The notes beneath the pieces were generated by a model. That model was given only the letters and a program-made list of their open reading frames with translations. It was not told the origin of the DNA and ran no database searches. From assembly GCF_018476525.1 (NCBI RefSeq), contig NZ_JAHCST010000008.1, positions 124,001 to 188,000 of the forward strand: a DNA stretch of 64,000 nt, in the 5' to 3' direction. Position numbers and translations under genes: made by a program. The DNA is from Acrocarpospora catenulata. Its GTDB lineage: Bacteria > Actinomycetota > Actinomycetes > Streptosporangiales > Streptosporangiaceae. Below are positions 23,382 to 31,524 of this stretch, one piece after another (the stretch's first letter is position 1; each line of letters begins with the position of its first letter).

Positions 23382-24770
23382 TTACGGGGTGCCGTCGGTG
23401 CCGCACTTCACCTTCGGGCGGATGCAGTCGCGGATCCGGCGCTCCAGTTCCTGTTCCGGCCAGGCGTTGAAGAAGTCGCCGTGCATCGTGTAGCCGGGCC
23501 CGGAGGAGAGGCGGAAGTTGGCCGGGTCGCCGTTGAGGGTGTAGCGGATCACCATGCGGAGCTTGGGCACCACCACCGGGTGGGTGGGCGGGCAGCCGTT
23601 GCCCACCGGGTAGGACATGTGGCTCTTGTGGTCGGGCGAGTCCAGGTCCGTGCCGTTCCAGCAGTGCGGGAAGTCCAGGTAGGTCTCCAGCTTGGTGCCG
23701 GCCGGGCAGTTCACGAAGTTCTTGGACGCCCCGACCTGCCCGGCGTGCAGACACGACCACCGCGCGCTGCTGGTGCCGTCGGGACCGGTCGCCTTGGCGT
23801 TGCCCGCCACCACCCGGAGCCCTTGCGGGAACGCCCGAGTCTGGGCGGCCAGCTCATCCCGTACGCCTTCGCCCAGGTAGTAGAAGGTGGCGCTGCTGGG
23901 CTCGACGGGAGTGTCGCCGTTGTAGAGGGTCGGCACCCAGTACGAGGACAGGTCCACCTTGGGTTCGCAGGTCGTGGAGCCCTTGAGCAGGCTGCCCAGG
24001 TTGGTGTTCGCGTTGGTGGTCTCGTTGCCCATGAAGCTGTGCATGTGCGAGCCGCCGGGAAGCCCGGGCATCACGATCGGATCGTCCGGCAGCCGGTGAC
24101 TGAACGGGCACTCGGCCGCGAACTCCGCGACCCGCACCGCCCCCGGCGGAACCGGGCCCTTGGGGAGTTCACCGGTCGGCTCGGCGCTCGGCGTGGGCTT
24201 CGGGGAGGTCGTCGGAGTCGGGGAGGGCTTGGTCGGCGTGGGAGTCGGGGTCGGGCTGGGGCTCGGGGTGGGGGTCGCGCCGGCCGGGCCGTACACCTGG
24301 AACTCCCAGATGGAGACGCCCCACTGGGTGGCGCGTTTGGTGGCGTGCAGGCGGACGTACCGGCCGCTGGTGGACAGGTCGATGGTCTGCACGCCGTCGA
24401 TCCCGGCGCCGGACTTCACGGTCTGCCAGGTCCCGCTGCCGTTGGAGACCTGGATCGTGTACGCGGCCGCGTAGGCGTGCTCCCAGTTGATGACCAGCTT
24501 CTTGATCGTGCGTACCGCGCCCAGGTCCACCTGGAGCCACTGGGGGTCGCTGAACTTGCTGGACCAGCGGGTGTTCGCCTTGCCGTCCACGGCGAAGGCG
24601 GGGGCGAGGTCGCCGCGCTCGGCCGAGGAGGCGGCGGCCGGGCGGAGCTGCGACAGCGGCGCTTCGGCCGCGGCGGCCGGGCTGACCCCGCTCACCAGGG
24701 AGGCGCCCAGAACCGCCGCGAGGGCGCTTCCGAGCGCAAGGCGGGAAACTCTGGTACTCGTCTCACTCAT
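23382..24770 (-). CDS. secreted discoidin-type CBM plus DUF1996 protein
   Basis: 462 residues. Signal peptide about 1-35 (VSPAAAA). Residues 40-165 form an F5/8 type C (discoidin, CBM32-like) domain: AFAVDGKANTRWSSKFSDPQWLQVDLGA and RYVRLHATKRATQWGVSIWEFQVYG. A TPTPSP-type linker (170-205) leads to DUF1996 (about 215-462), recognisable by HMHSFMGNETTNANT, SSYWVPTLYN, WSCLHAG, DFPHCWNGTDLDSPDHKSHMSYP and GCPPTHPVVVPKL. DUF1996 proteins are secreted, of uncertain activity, frequent in fungi and actinomycetes. The start ATG 24770 was chosen at the signal peptide; the longer frame to 25010 overlaps the divergent gene. Confidence 0.88.
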   Translation of the reverse strand: MSETSTRVSRLALGSALAAVLGASLVSGVSPAAAAEAPLSQLRPAAASSAERGDLAPAFAVDGKANTRWSSKFSDPQWLQVDLGAVRTIKKLVINWEHAYAAAYTIQVSNGSGTWQTVKSGAGIDGVQTIDLSTSGRYVRLHATKRATQWGVSIWEFQVYGPAGATPTPSPSPTPTPTPTKPSPTPTTSPKPTPSAEPTGELPKGPVPPGAVRVAEFAAECPFSHRLPDDPIVMPGLPGGSHMHSFMGNETTNANTNLGSLLKGSTTCEPKVDLSSYWVPTLYNGDTPVEPSSATFYYLGEGVRDELAAQTRAFPQGLRVVAGNAKATGPDGTSSARWSCLHAGQVGASKNFVNCPAGTKLETYLDFPHCWNGTDLDSPDHKSHMSYPVGNGCPPTHPVVVPKLRMVIRYTLNGDPANFRLSSGPGYTMHGDFFNAWPEQELERRIRDCIRPKVKCGTDGTP

Positions 24771-24837
24771 TACGGATGAGGTCCTTTGTCCGAGAGGTTT
24801 GAGGCCTTCTGCACTGGGAGACCTCGCACGGACGGCC

Positions 24838-24868
24838 GGACAACACAAATCCCCAAAAAATGTTGTCC
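24838..24868. promoter_or_regulatory. inverted repeat between divergent DUF1996 and sigma-glucanase genes
   Basis: Perfect 8-base arms GGACAACA (24838-24845) and TGTTGTCC (24861-24868) flank an A-rich 15-base spacer. It is the only AT-rich part of the intergenic region and lies 61 bases from the sigma-fusion start; it could be an operator or a promoter recognised by that sigma factor itself. Confidence 0.5.
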
Positions 24869-24928
24869 GAGCCTGCGCCGTCCGTCTCCATTGGTGAGGG
24901 TTGGTCCGGAGACGGAGAGAGGGAGCCG

Positions 24929-26722
24929 ATGCGGGGAGCAGCCAGGAGCGGTCCGGACACTGCCGTGGTGGCCGCCGCCAGGGACGGGGACCAGCGCGCC
25001 CTGGACGCACTGGTGGCCGACTCGCTCCCGCTCGTCTACAACATCGTCGGCCGGGCGCTGAACGGGCACACCGACGTGGACGACGTGGTGCAGGAGACGC
25101 TGATCCGGGTGGTGCGCGGGCTGCCGGGGCTGCGGGACCTGGAGGCGTACCGGTCGTGGCTGGTGGCCATCGCGGTCCGGCAGGTACGCGACCACGAGGC
25201 GGACCGGCGCACGGCGCGCTATCGCAGCGCGGAACTGGACGTGGCCAGCGAGCTCCCCGATCCCGCCTCGGACTTCGCGACCGTCACCATTCTCCAGCTG
25301 GGGCTGACCGACCAGCGGCGGGAGGTGGCGGAGGCGACCCGTTGGCTGGACCACGACGACCGGGCGCTGCTCGCGCTCTGGTGGCTGGAGGAGACCGGGG
25401 AGCTGGGGCGGGCCGATCTGGCCGGGGCGCTCGGCCTGTCGGCGCGGCACGCCGCCGTACGGGTGCAGCGGATGAAGGAGCAGGTGCAGACCGCGCACAC
25501 CGTCGTACGGGCGTTGCAGCACCTGGCGTCCTGCCCGGAGTTGCGGGAGCTGAGCTGGGACTGGGACGGGGTCCCCAGCCCGCTCTGGCGCAAACGGTTC
25601 GCCCGGCACATCCGGTCCTGCCCGAACTGCACACCCCGGACGCGCGGGCTCATCCCCCTGGACCGGCTGCTCTCCGGCCTCCCCCTCATCGTCGTCCCGG
25701 CGGGGTTCGCCCTCCACAAGCTCTGGTCGGCGCCCGTACGACCCGAACTCGCGCTCTCCTCGGCAGGTTCGCCCGGGCGCACTGTCGCCACCGCGGCGGC
25801 GGCCGGGGTCACCACCATCGCGATCACCGTTCTCGTGATCACCCAGGTGGTCCCGGGCGATCCACCCCCACCACCCCAGGCAGCCCCTTCCTCGATTTCC
25901 CCGACGCCTTCCCCCTCACCCTCCCGGACCCTCGCCCTCGACCCGGTCGCCCCCACCCGATCCGCCTCGCCCCCGGTGGCCGCGCCCCCGGAGAAGAAGG
26001 GGGTCGCCGTCTGGAACGCCCCCAATGTCAGCGCGGCCCTCGCCAAGTCCGGGGCCAGCTGGTACTACACCTGGGCCAGCCACCACGACGGCATCGCCAC
26101 CCCCCGGAACGCCACCTTCATCCCGATGATCAGGGCCGCCGAGAACGTCAACCCGCAGGCCCTGGCCCAGGCCGGTAGCGCGGGGCCGTACCTGCTGAGT
26201 TTCAACGAGCCCGACCTGCCCGCCCAGGCGAACATGACCGTCGAGGAGGCCCTCTCCCACTGGCCCAAGCTCATGCGGGCCGGAAAGATCCTCGGCAGTC
26301 CCGGCGTGGCCTTCGGCGGCGACACCCCCGGCGGCTGGCTGGACCGCTTCATGACGGGCGCGAAAGAACGCGGCTACCGCGTGGATTTCATCACCCTGCA
26401 CTGGTACGGGGCCGACTTCCGCACCCAGCCCGCCGTCTCCCATCTGAAGACGTACCTGAACGCGGTCTACAAACGCTACGGAAAACCGATCTGGCTCACC
26501 GAGTACGCATTGATCGACTTCTCCAACGGCACCCGCTACGCCTCCGACGCCGAACAGGCCGCCTTCATCACCGCTTCGGCGAAGATGTTGTCCACCCTCC
26601 CTTACGTGCACCGATACGCCTGGTTCGGGCTTCCTGCCGCCACCGGGAAACCGGGCAGCGGTCTGTTCGACGAGAACGGCGCCCCCACCGAGTCCGGTCG
26701 CGCCTTCCAGGCGGCTAAGTGA
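24929..26722 (+). CDS. sigma factor fused through a membrane span to an extracellular GH128-like glucanase domain
   Basis: 597 residues. Region 2 of an ECF sigma factor lies at about 18-95 (ALDALVADSLPLVYNIVGRAL, VDDVVQETLIRVVRGL) and region 4 at about 145-195. A Cys-poor zinc-finger-like segment (RHIRSCPNC) is near 225. A single span (about 283-306) is followed by a Pro/Ser-rich linker (310-360) and a glycoside hydrolase domain (360-597) of the GH128/Asl1 type, with LLSFNEPDLP and KPIWLTEYALID carrying the two likely catalytic Glu residues. GGGAG precedes ATG 24929. One chain joins transcription control inside to a wall- or glucan-acting domain outside, so it may act as a sensor released by cleavage. 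No frameshift separates the parts. Confidence 0.87.
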   Translation: MRGAARSGPDTAVVAAARDGDQRALDALVADSLPLVYNIVGRALNGHTDVDDVVQETLIRVVRGLPGLRDLEAYRSWLVAIAVRQVRDHEADRRTARYRSAELDVASELPDPASDFATVTILQLGLTDQRREVAEATRWLDHDDRALLALWWLEETGELGRADLAGALGLSARHAAVRVQRMKEQVQTAHTVVRALQHLASCPELRELSWDWDGVPSPLWRKRFARHIRSCPNCTPRTRGLIPLDRLLSGLPLIVVPAGFALHKLWSAPVRPELALSSAGSPGRTVATAAAAGVTTIAITVLVITQVVPGDPPPPPQAAPSSISPTPSPSPSRTLALDPVAPTRSASPPVAAPPEKKGVAVWNAPNVSAALAKSGASWYYTWASHHDGIATPRNATFIPMIRAAENVNPQALAQAGSAGPYLLSFNEPDLPAQANMTVEEALSHWPKLMRAGKILGSPGVAFGGDTPGGWLDRFMTGAKERGYRVDFITLHWYGADFRTQPAVSHLKTYLNAVYKRYGKPIWLTEYALIDFSNGTRYASDAEQAAFITASAKMLSTLPYVHRYAWFGLPAATGKPGSGLFDENGAPTESGRAFQAAK

Positions 26723-27290
26723 AGGGCTTCTCCATCTCGTCCAGGACCTGTTCGATGATGTCCGCCGGATGGGCGGTCAGCTCCTCCTGGATCCAGCGAC
26801 GCAGGGCGATCCGCAGCCCGGCCAGGAAGGCGGTGGCCAGCACCTGGGCTCGTACGGGATCGACGCCGTCGCGTTCGGCCACCACGCCCGCCAGGTCGCG
26901 CTCCAGCGCCGCGTGTTTCCCCAGCTGTACGGCGAGGATCGCCGGATGCTGGAGTGCGAGCCTGGTGCGGATCGCCCAGCCCTGCACGGTCTGCTCGTCC
27001 TCCCGGACGATGCCCCGGATGACCGCGCGCATCGCGGCCCAGGCCGGTTCGCCGGGCGGGCGGGTCCGGACGGCGTCCACGATCGCGCGGATCTGCTGGC
27101 CGTCGGGGTGGATGAGGGCGTCTTCCTTGCCGGTGAAATAGTTGGAGAACGAACGGCGGGAGATGCCCGCGGCTTCGGCGATCTCGTCGATGGTGACGTT
27201 GTCGATGCCGCGCTCGACCGCCAGCCGCAGCGCGGTCTCGTGTACCGCCTGCCGGATGGCGGCCTTCTTACGCTCACGTAGCCCAGTCAT
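26715..27290 (-). CDS. TetR-family transcriptional regulator
   Basis: 191 residues. The N-terminal helix-turn-helix is ALRLAVERGIDNVTIDEIAEAAGISRRSFSNYFTGKEDAL (21-60); the rest is a helical ligand-binding domain. It overlaps the 3' end of the sigma-glucanase gene by 8 bases on the opposite strand and is divergent from a cytochrome P450 gene. Palindromes in the 115-base intergenic region (27308-27341) are probable operators, so it likely represses itself and the P450. The ligand is unknown. Confidence 0.9.
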   Translation of the reverse strand: MTGLRERKKAAIRQAVHETALRLAVERGIDNVTIDEIAEAAGISRRSFSNYFTGKEDALIHPDGQQIRAIVDAVRTRPPGEPAWAAMRAVIRGIVREDEQTVQGWAIRTRLALQHPAILAVQLGKHAALERDLAGVVAERDGVDPVRAQVLATAFLAGLRIALRRWIQEELTAHPADIIEQVLDEMEKPFT

Positions 27291-27307
27291 CGTGTCACCG
27301 CCCTCTA

Positions 27308-27341
27308 AGGTAAATATACCTACCCCTCCGGCATACTTGCC
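27308..27341. promoter_or_regulatory. probable TetR operator between regulator and P450
   Basis: AGGTAAATATACCT (27308-27321; arms AGGTA/TACCT) and GGCATACTTGCC (27330-27341; arms GGCA/TGCC). They lie in an AT-rich stretch between the divergent starts, where a TetR dimer would block both promoters. Confidence 0.6.
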
Positions 27342-27405
27342 TAATGCGCATTTTTGCCTGAACGGCAGCTAGCGTGGGTTGTACCGAGACAGGGGGGGCA
27401 TTCTG

Positions 27406-28587
27406 ATGATCGGTACACCGCGATTTCCCATCCGGCCCGCCGAGGGCGACCCGCTGGCCGTGCCGCGGATCGACTTCCCGGATGGCATCGGGCAGGTGGA
27501 ACTCCCCAGCGGGGATACGGCCTGGCTGGTCACCCGGCACGAGCTGGTCCGCCAGGTGCTGCGCGACCCGAACTTCTCCAGCGACGTGACCCGGCCGGGA
27601 TTTCCCATAGTGCGCCGCCTGCCTCCGCAGCAGATGGCCCCCAGCCCGGGCTCGTTCATCCGCATGGACGGGCCCGACCACGCCCGGCTGCGGCGCATGC
27701 TCACCCCCGAGTTCATGATCAAGCGTATCCGGTTGATGGAGCCGCTCATCCGGGAGATCGTGGTGGACGCGCTCGACGCCATGTGCGCCGAAGGGCCACC
27801 GGCCGATCTGGTCCAGGGGTTCGCGCTGCCGGTGCCGTCGATGGTGATCTGCCGGCTGCTCGGGGTGCCCTACCAGGATCATGCCTTCTTCCAGGAGCGG
27901 ACCCGGACCATGCTGGCCTGGGCCAGCTCGATGGAGGCGATCCTGGCCGCCAGGGACGAGCTCATCGCGTATATGACCGAGCTGGTCGCGGCCAAGCAGC
28001 GGGACGGCGGCGACGACCTGCTCAGCCGGCTGGTCGCCGAGCGGGTCGCGACCGGGGAGATGGACGCCGCGGAGCTGATCGGCGTCGCCATGCTGCTGCT
28101 GGTGGCCGGGCACGAGACCACCGCCAACATGATCGGCCTGAGTGTGCTGATCCTGCTCCGCCACCCCGACCAGTTGGAACGGCTCCGCAAGGACCCGGAG
28201 TCGATGGAGGACGCGGTGGAGGAGCTGCTCCGCTACCTGACCATCGTGCGCACCGGGCTGCCCCGGGCGGTGGTCGCCGACACCGAGATCAACGGGCAGC
28301 TGGTCAGGGCCGGGGAAGGCGTGATCGCCTGGCTGGACGCCGCCAACCACGACCCTTCGGTCTTCCCCGGCCCCGGCGAGCTCGATCTCGGCCGCGGCTC
28401 GCACCAGCATGTGGCCTTCGGCTTCGGCGTGCACCAGTGCCTCGGCCAGCCGCTGGCCCGGGCCGAACTGCGGATCGCGCTCCAGGAACTGATCGACCGG
28501 CTACCCGGCCTCGCCCTGGCCGTGGACGGGGTCGAGTACCGCGACTCCTTCATCCTGGGAGTGCAGCGACTGCCGGTGACCTGGTGA
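27406..28587 (+). CDS. cytochrome P450
   Basis: 393 residues, the size of a soluble bacterial class I P450. I-helix LLLVAGHETTANM (acid-Thr pair for oxygen activation), K-helix EELLRYLT (ExxR), and the heme-binding loop FGFGVHQCLGQPLAR with the Cys ligand are all present. It needs separate ferredoxin and reductase, none of which is adjacent. ATG 27406 was chosen for the preceding GGGGGG; the frame is open to 27379. It is divergent from a TetR gene with operator-like palindromes between. The substrate cannot be inferred. Confidence 0.94.
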   Translation: MIGTPRFPIRPAEGDPLAVPRIDFPDGIGQVELPSGDTAWLVTRHELVRQVLRDPNFSSDVTRPGFPIVRRLPPQQMAPSPGSFIRMDGPDHARLRRMLTPEFMIKRIRLMEPLIREIVVDALDAMCAEGPPADLVQGFALPVPSMVICRLLGVPYQDHAFFQERTRTMLAWASSMEAILAARDELIAYMTELVAAKQRDGGDDLLSRLVAERVATGEMDAAELIGVAMLLLVAGHETTANMIGLSVLILLRHPDQLERLRKDPESMEDAVEELLRYLTIVRTGLPRAVVADTEINGQLVRAGEGVIAWLDAANHDPSVFPGPGELDLGRGSHQHVAFGFGVHQCLGQPLARAELRIALQELIDRLPGLALAVDGVEYRDSFILGVQRLPVTW

Positions 28588-28627
28588 GTCAGTCGGCGAC
28601 CAGACGCGGCTCGCCCGGACGCCGCGG

Positions 28628-29287
28628 TCACGGCAGCTGTGCGGCGGCCGGGCGGGAGGGGAGTCGCCAGAGCGCGACGGCCAGCCAGACGCAGCCGATC
28701 GCCACGAGGACACCGTGGGCCACCCGGCCCGCGGGCGGGGCGAAGAACTGCGGGATGAACAGGGCGAAGCCGGCGGCGAAGAGGATCCCGCTGAACCGCG
28801 GCAGCGCTCCCGAGCGCCAGATCGCCGTGGCCGCGAGCACCGGGCCGATGCCCAGCAGCAGCAGGCCGATCAGGAAGGTCGTGACCGCCGCTGGGTGATA
28901 GCGGATGCTGTCAGCGAGGTCGAGCAGGTCGAGGGGCTGACCGTCGGCGACCTTCGTCGCGATCGTGTTCAGCGCGAAGTCCTCCGCGCCGTAGTACGGC
29001 AGGGTCAGGCCGGCGCCGATCCAGGTGGTGACGGCGGCGGTTACAGCGAGTCGTTCGGACCGCGTCGCCTCGACGACTCGGCGTACGGCCAGCAGCGCCA
29101 GCGGCACCAGGATGAAGCCGATCATCGCGAACAGGTGGGTCGCCACCCACCATGGCGAGGACATCGCCTGTAATGCTCCTTCCCTTGTGGACTCCTCACG
29201 CCAGGGGCGTAGCGCGGGGTAGAGGAAGAAGAGGACTCCGGCCAGGGCGAGGCCGCCGGCGGCGAGGCGGACACGGGCGAGGGGCAT
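28628..29287 (-). CDS. hypothetical multi-span membrane protein
   Basis: 219 residues with about six hydrophobic segments (8-24, 48-68, 83-99, 135-160, 166-182, 190-206). No catalytic motif is visible; a PYYGAEDFALN stretch sits between spans 3 and 4. It lies 15 bases downstream of a TetR gene on the same strand, so it is probably in that regulator's operon and under its control. Family not recognised. Confidence 0.75.
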   Translation of the reverse strand: MPLARVRLAAGGLALAGVLFFLYPALRPWREESTREGALQAMSSPWWVATHLFAMIGFILVPLALLAVRRVVEATRSERLAVTAAVTTWIGAGLTLPYYGAEDFALNTIATKVADGQPLDLLDLADSIRYHPAAVTTFLIGLLLLGIGPVLAATAIWRSGALPRFSGILFAAGFALFIPQFFAPPAGRVAHGVLVAIGCVWLAVALWRLPSRPAAAQLP

Positions 29288-29302
29288 CGGTCTTCTCCAG
29301 TT

Positions 29303-29860
29303 TCAGAGTTCGGGAAGGTCCGCGAGGAACATGCGGATCACGCGTTCGAAGGTCTCGTCGAGGTCGTGCGGCAGTCCGAAGCCGCCGGCCGCCTCCAGTG
29401 AGGCGAAGCCGTGGACGATCACCCTGGCCGCTCGGATGGCGTGAATCAGGTTCGGCTGGTCGAAGCCCCAGGGGCGCAGGGCGGCCTGGATGACCTCCAG
29501 CATGCGTAGCCCGGCCTCGGCGAACTCCGGTTGGTGCAGCGGGTCGACCGGCATCGCCGCGTAGCGTGCCGGGTGCTCGGTCACGTAGTCACGGTAGGCC
29601 CGCATCAGGGAGGCCACGGCGTCGGCGCCACTGCGGCCGGAAATGGCGGTGGCCAATTGCCCCGTCATTTCGTGAATTACGCGTACGCCGACCAGGGTGC
29701 GTAGGTCGGCGAGGTTGCTGACGTGTTTGTAGAGGGAGGGGGCGGCGACCCCGCAGCGTTCGGCGACGGCGGCGAGGGTCAGGGCGGCCAGGCCGCGTTC
29801 GTCGACGAGGGCGACCGCTGCGTCGACGACCCGGGCCTGGGTCAGGCCCGCCCTAGGCAT
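29303..29860 (-). CDS. TetR-family regulator with WHG-type ligand domain
   Basis: 185 residues from ATG 29860, which has GGAG 7 bases upstream; a TTG further upstream at 29872 is not preferred. Helix-turn-helix: DERGLAALTLAAVAERCGVAAPSLYKHVSNLADL. The C-terminal part (RAARVIVHGFASLEAAGGFG, TFERVIRMFLADL) is typical of WHG/TetR_C_33 regulators. A palindrome (29878-29896) lies 18 bases upstream of the start, consistent with autoregulation and control of the downstream membrane protein. Confidence 0.88.
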   Translation of the reverse strand: MPRAGLTQARVVDAAVALVDERGLAALTLAAVAERCGVAAPSLYKHVSNLADLRTLVGVRVIHEMTGQLATAISGRSGADAVASLMRAYRDYVTEHPARYAAMPVDPLHQPEFAEAGLRMLEVIQAALRPWGFDQPNLIHAIRAARVIVHGFASLEAAGGFGLPHDLDETFERVIRMFLADLPEL

Positions 29861-29877
29861 CGCAGGCTCCAAGGCCG

Positions 29878-29896
29878 AAGCTATCGTCCATAGCTT
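29878..29896. promoter_or_regulatory. probable TetR operator
   Basis: AAGCTAT-CGTCC-ATAGCTT, a perfect 7-base inverted repeat with a 5-base spacer in the promoter of the TetR gene; a third ATAGCT half-site (CAATAGCTAATG) follows at about 29910. Confidence 0.6.
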
Positions 29897-30019
29897 TTAT
29901 GCTAATGGCAATAGCTAATGCCTGGCTAGCCGGGATTCACCCGCGCCCAGTTGCTCGCCGCCCCCAAGGTTTGAGTCCGGGGACAAAGTCCCTGCCAACA
30001 CTCGCCGCCGATCCAGCCG

Positions 30020-30076
30020 CCGAAGTGCCGGCGATCCGGGCCCCTGGGCAGTCGAAGTGCCAGCGATCCGGGGCCC
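30020..30076. repeat. 24-base direct repeat in a gene-free stretch
   Basis: CGAAGTGCCGGCGATCCGGG (30021-30040) recurs as CGAAGTGCCAGCGATCCGGG (30053-30072), period 32. The stretch 29897-30116 holds no gene I can support. Confidence 0.6.
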
Positions 30077-30116
30077 TAAGCGGCGTTCAGCTCGTAGATC
30101 GCGCGGGCCGTAGCTC

Positions 30117-30620
30117 TTAGACGGAGACGCCTACGCCGCCGCGGGTTTCGGCGCCGAAGCGGGCCTTTTCGCGGGGGATGTCGAGGGGCTTGATGGCGGT
30201 GCGGCCATTGATGATGTCTTCGGTCAGGAGGTGGGAGGGGACCAGCCAGGAGACCTCGAATTCGAGGCCGTCGGGGTCCTTGGCGTACAGGGCCTTGGTG
30301 GTGGAGTGGTCGGAGGCGCCGACCAGGGCGCCCAGTTGGGTGAGTTTGGTGGCGACGCGTTCTAGTTCGGCGAGGGTGTCTACCTCCCAGGCGAGGTGGT
30401 AGAGGCCGACCGAGGTACGGCCGGCGCCGGAGGCGGTCGCGTCCGGGCCGATCTGGAACAGGCCCAGGTCGTGGTCGTTGCTGGAGCCCTCAGCCTGGAG
30501 GAAGGCGGCGCCGGGGAAGCCCATGACCACCCGGAATCCCAGCGCCTCCCGGTAGAAGGCGACGCTGCGGTCGACGTCGCGCACGTAGAGCACGGCATGG
30601 TTCAGACGCTGGACTGGCAT
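30117..30620 (-). CDS. VOC-family (glyoxalase/dioxygenase-like) metalloprotein
   Basis: 167 residues with one complete vicinal-oxygen-chelate fold: LNHAVLYVRDVDRSVAFYREALGFRVV begins the first module and YHLAWEVDTLAELERVATKL the second. Candidate metal ligands are His8, His in YHLAW and Glu in GLEFEVSW. The ending has DIPREKARFGAE. It resembles the catechol 2,3-dioxygenase-like branch, but substrate is not evident. It is monocistronic here, with no partner enzyme. Confidence 0.85.
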   Translation of the reverse strand: MPVQRLNHAVLYVRDVDRSVAFYREALGFRVVMGFPGAAFLQAEGSSNDHDLGLFQIGPDATASGAGRTSVGLYHLAWEVDTLAELERVATKLTQLGALVGASDHSTTKALYAKDPDGLEFEVSWLVPSHLLTEDIINGRTAIKPLDIPREKARFGAETRGGVGVSV

Positions 30621-30769
30621 GTTTCCTCCCAGGAACGCTCTCTTTCGGCTTCAGCGATTTCCCGGGCCGAAGTTGTTCCCGCCCGCGAGCCCCGAGTGAT
30701 CCGGGAAACTGTCGGTGGCGCCGCGTACGGTGTCCGGTGGACTCGCGGGACTCATGGGGGGACAGCTTG

Positions 30770-30982
30770 ATGATCGTTGACCAGGTGGCCAGGGAGCACG
30801 AGGCCAATCGTGAGCTCTTCCGGATCGTGCACGAGGTGGCCGTGCGCTACGCGGGCCGCCCACTGGACGAGATCGTCACCGTCCTCCACCGTGACCTCCC
30901 CGGCACACCCCCGCTCTCCTATGACGAGATCCTCCGCATCGCGGAGCAGATCACGGTGGGACGTGACCCCTCCGGGTTGTGA
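30770..30982 (+). CDS. small hypothetical protein
   Basis: 70 residues from ATG 30770, with a GGGGGGA purine run just upstream. Mostly helical: VAREHEANRELFRIVHEVAVRYAGRPLDEIVTVLHRDL, then PPLSYDEILRIAEQI. No motif or membrane span is visible. It precedes a 540-base gap, so no operon partner. Acceptable codon bias and a good start suggest a real gene; function unknown. Confidence 0.6.
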   Translation: MIVDQVAREHEANRELFRIVHEVAVRYAGRPLDEIVTVLHRDLPGTPPLSYDEILRIAEQITVGRDPSGL

Positions 30983-31524
30983 CACCCAGGATCGAAGGCG
31001 CGGCAGGTCTCAGGGCTGGCGCCAGGCCTGAAGTAGCGATAGGCCCACAACTGCTTAAAGCAGACATTAAGGACCGAACGCGAAGGATGCGTGGTAGGTC
31101 CGTGGGACGGGCATCGCCATGATCAAACCTAGCAAGGTCATACACGCCACCTCCGAGACGGGTCATTCTGGCGCTGGGACAGCCACCGAGCGCATTCGCA
31201 ATCGCCTCTAGCGACCTGTTTAGCGGCAGCGTCCGCCCAGATCGTGATCAGTGCACCCCAAGCGTGATCATCCAGGACGGACGCAGCGCCAAAGTCGTGG
31301 TCACCCATGATGGGCACAGTGCCAAGTCATGGCCATCGCGGACTTTGTGCCGGAGCCGGCAGGGCTAGCCACGAACCATGGCGATGCTCGCCCTTCTAAA
31401 TATGGCTTGTGAATGACATTCACAGATGCTTTACTTGTGGGTGCCTCGAGCATAACGCTGACCGCTCGCCGCTTCCGTCGTGCGTGCCGCACGTGCTCTG
31501 ACGACCTTCCCCCAGGAGACCGCT
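30983..31524. other. gene-poor stretch before the defence island
   Basis: No supported gene. The composition is less GC-rich than the flanks and short phrases recur (GTGATCA, CCAAAGTCGTGG / CCAAGTCATGG). The only clear element is the perfect palindrome at 31408-31424. It marks the left border of the defence island. Confidence 0.6.
31408..31424. promoter_or_regulatory. perfect palindrome in the ATPase promoter
   Basis: TGTGAATG-A-CATTCACA, perfect 8-base arms about a central A, 101 bases upstream of the ATPase start. Likely an operator or regulator site for the ATPase/HEPN pair. Confidence 0.6.

Noticed and set aside
29899-30120. 73-codon + strand frame between the TetR and VOC genes
   Set aside because: Overlaps the operator and a direct repeat, with no motif and no ribosome site.
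30983-31524. Small genes or a CRISPR array in the gap before the defence island
   Set aside because: Short recurring phrases are not regularly spaced, and no open frame has a convincing start or bias.
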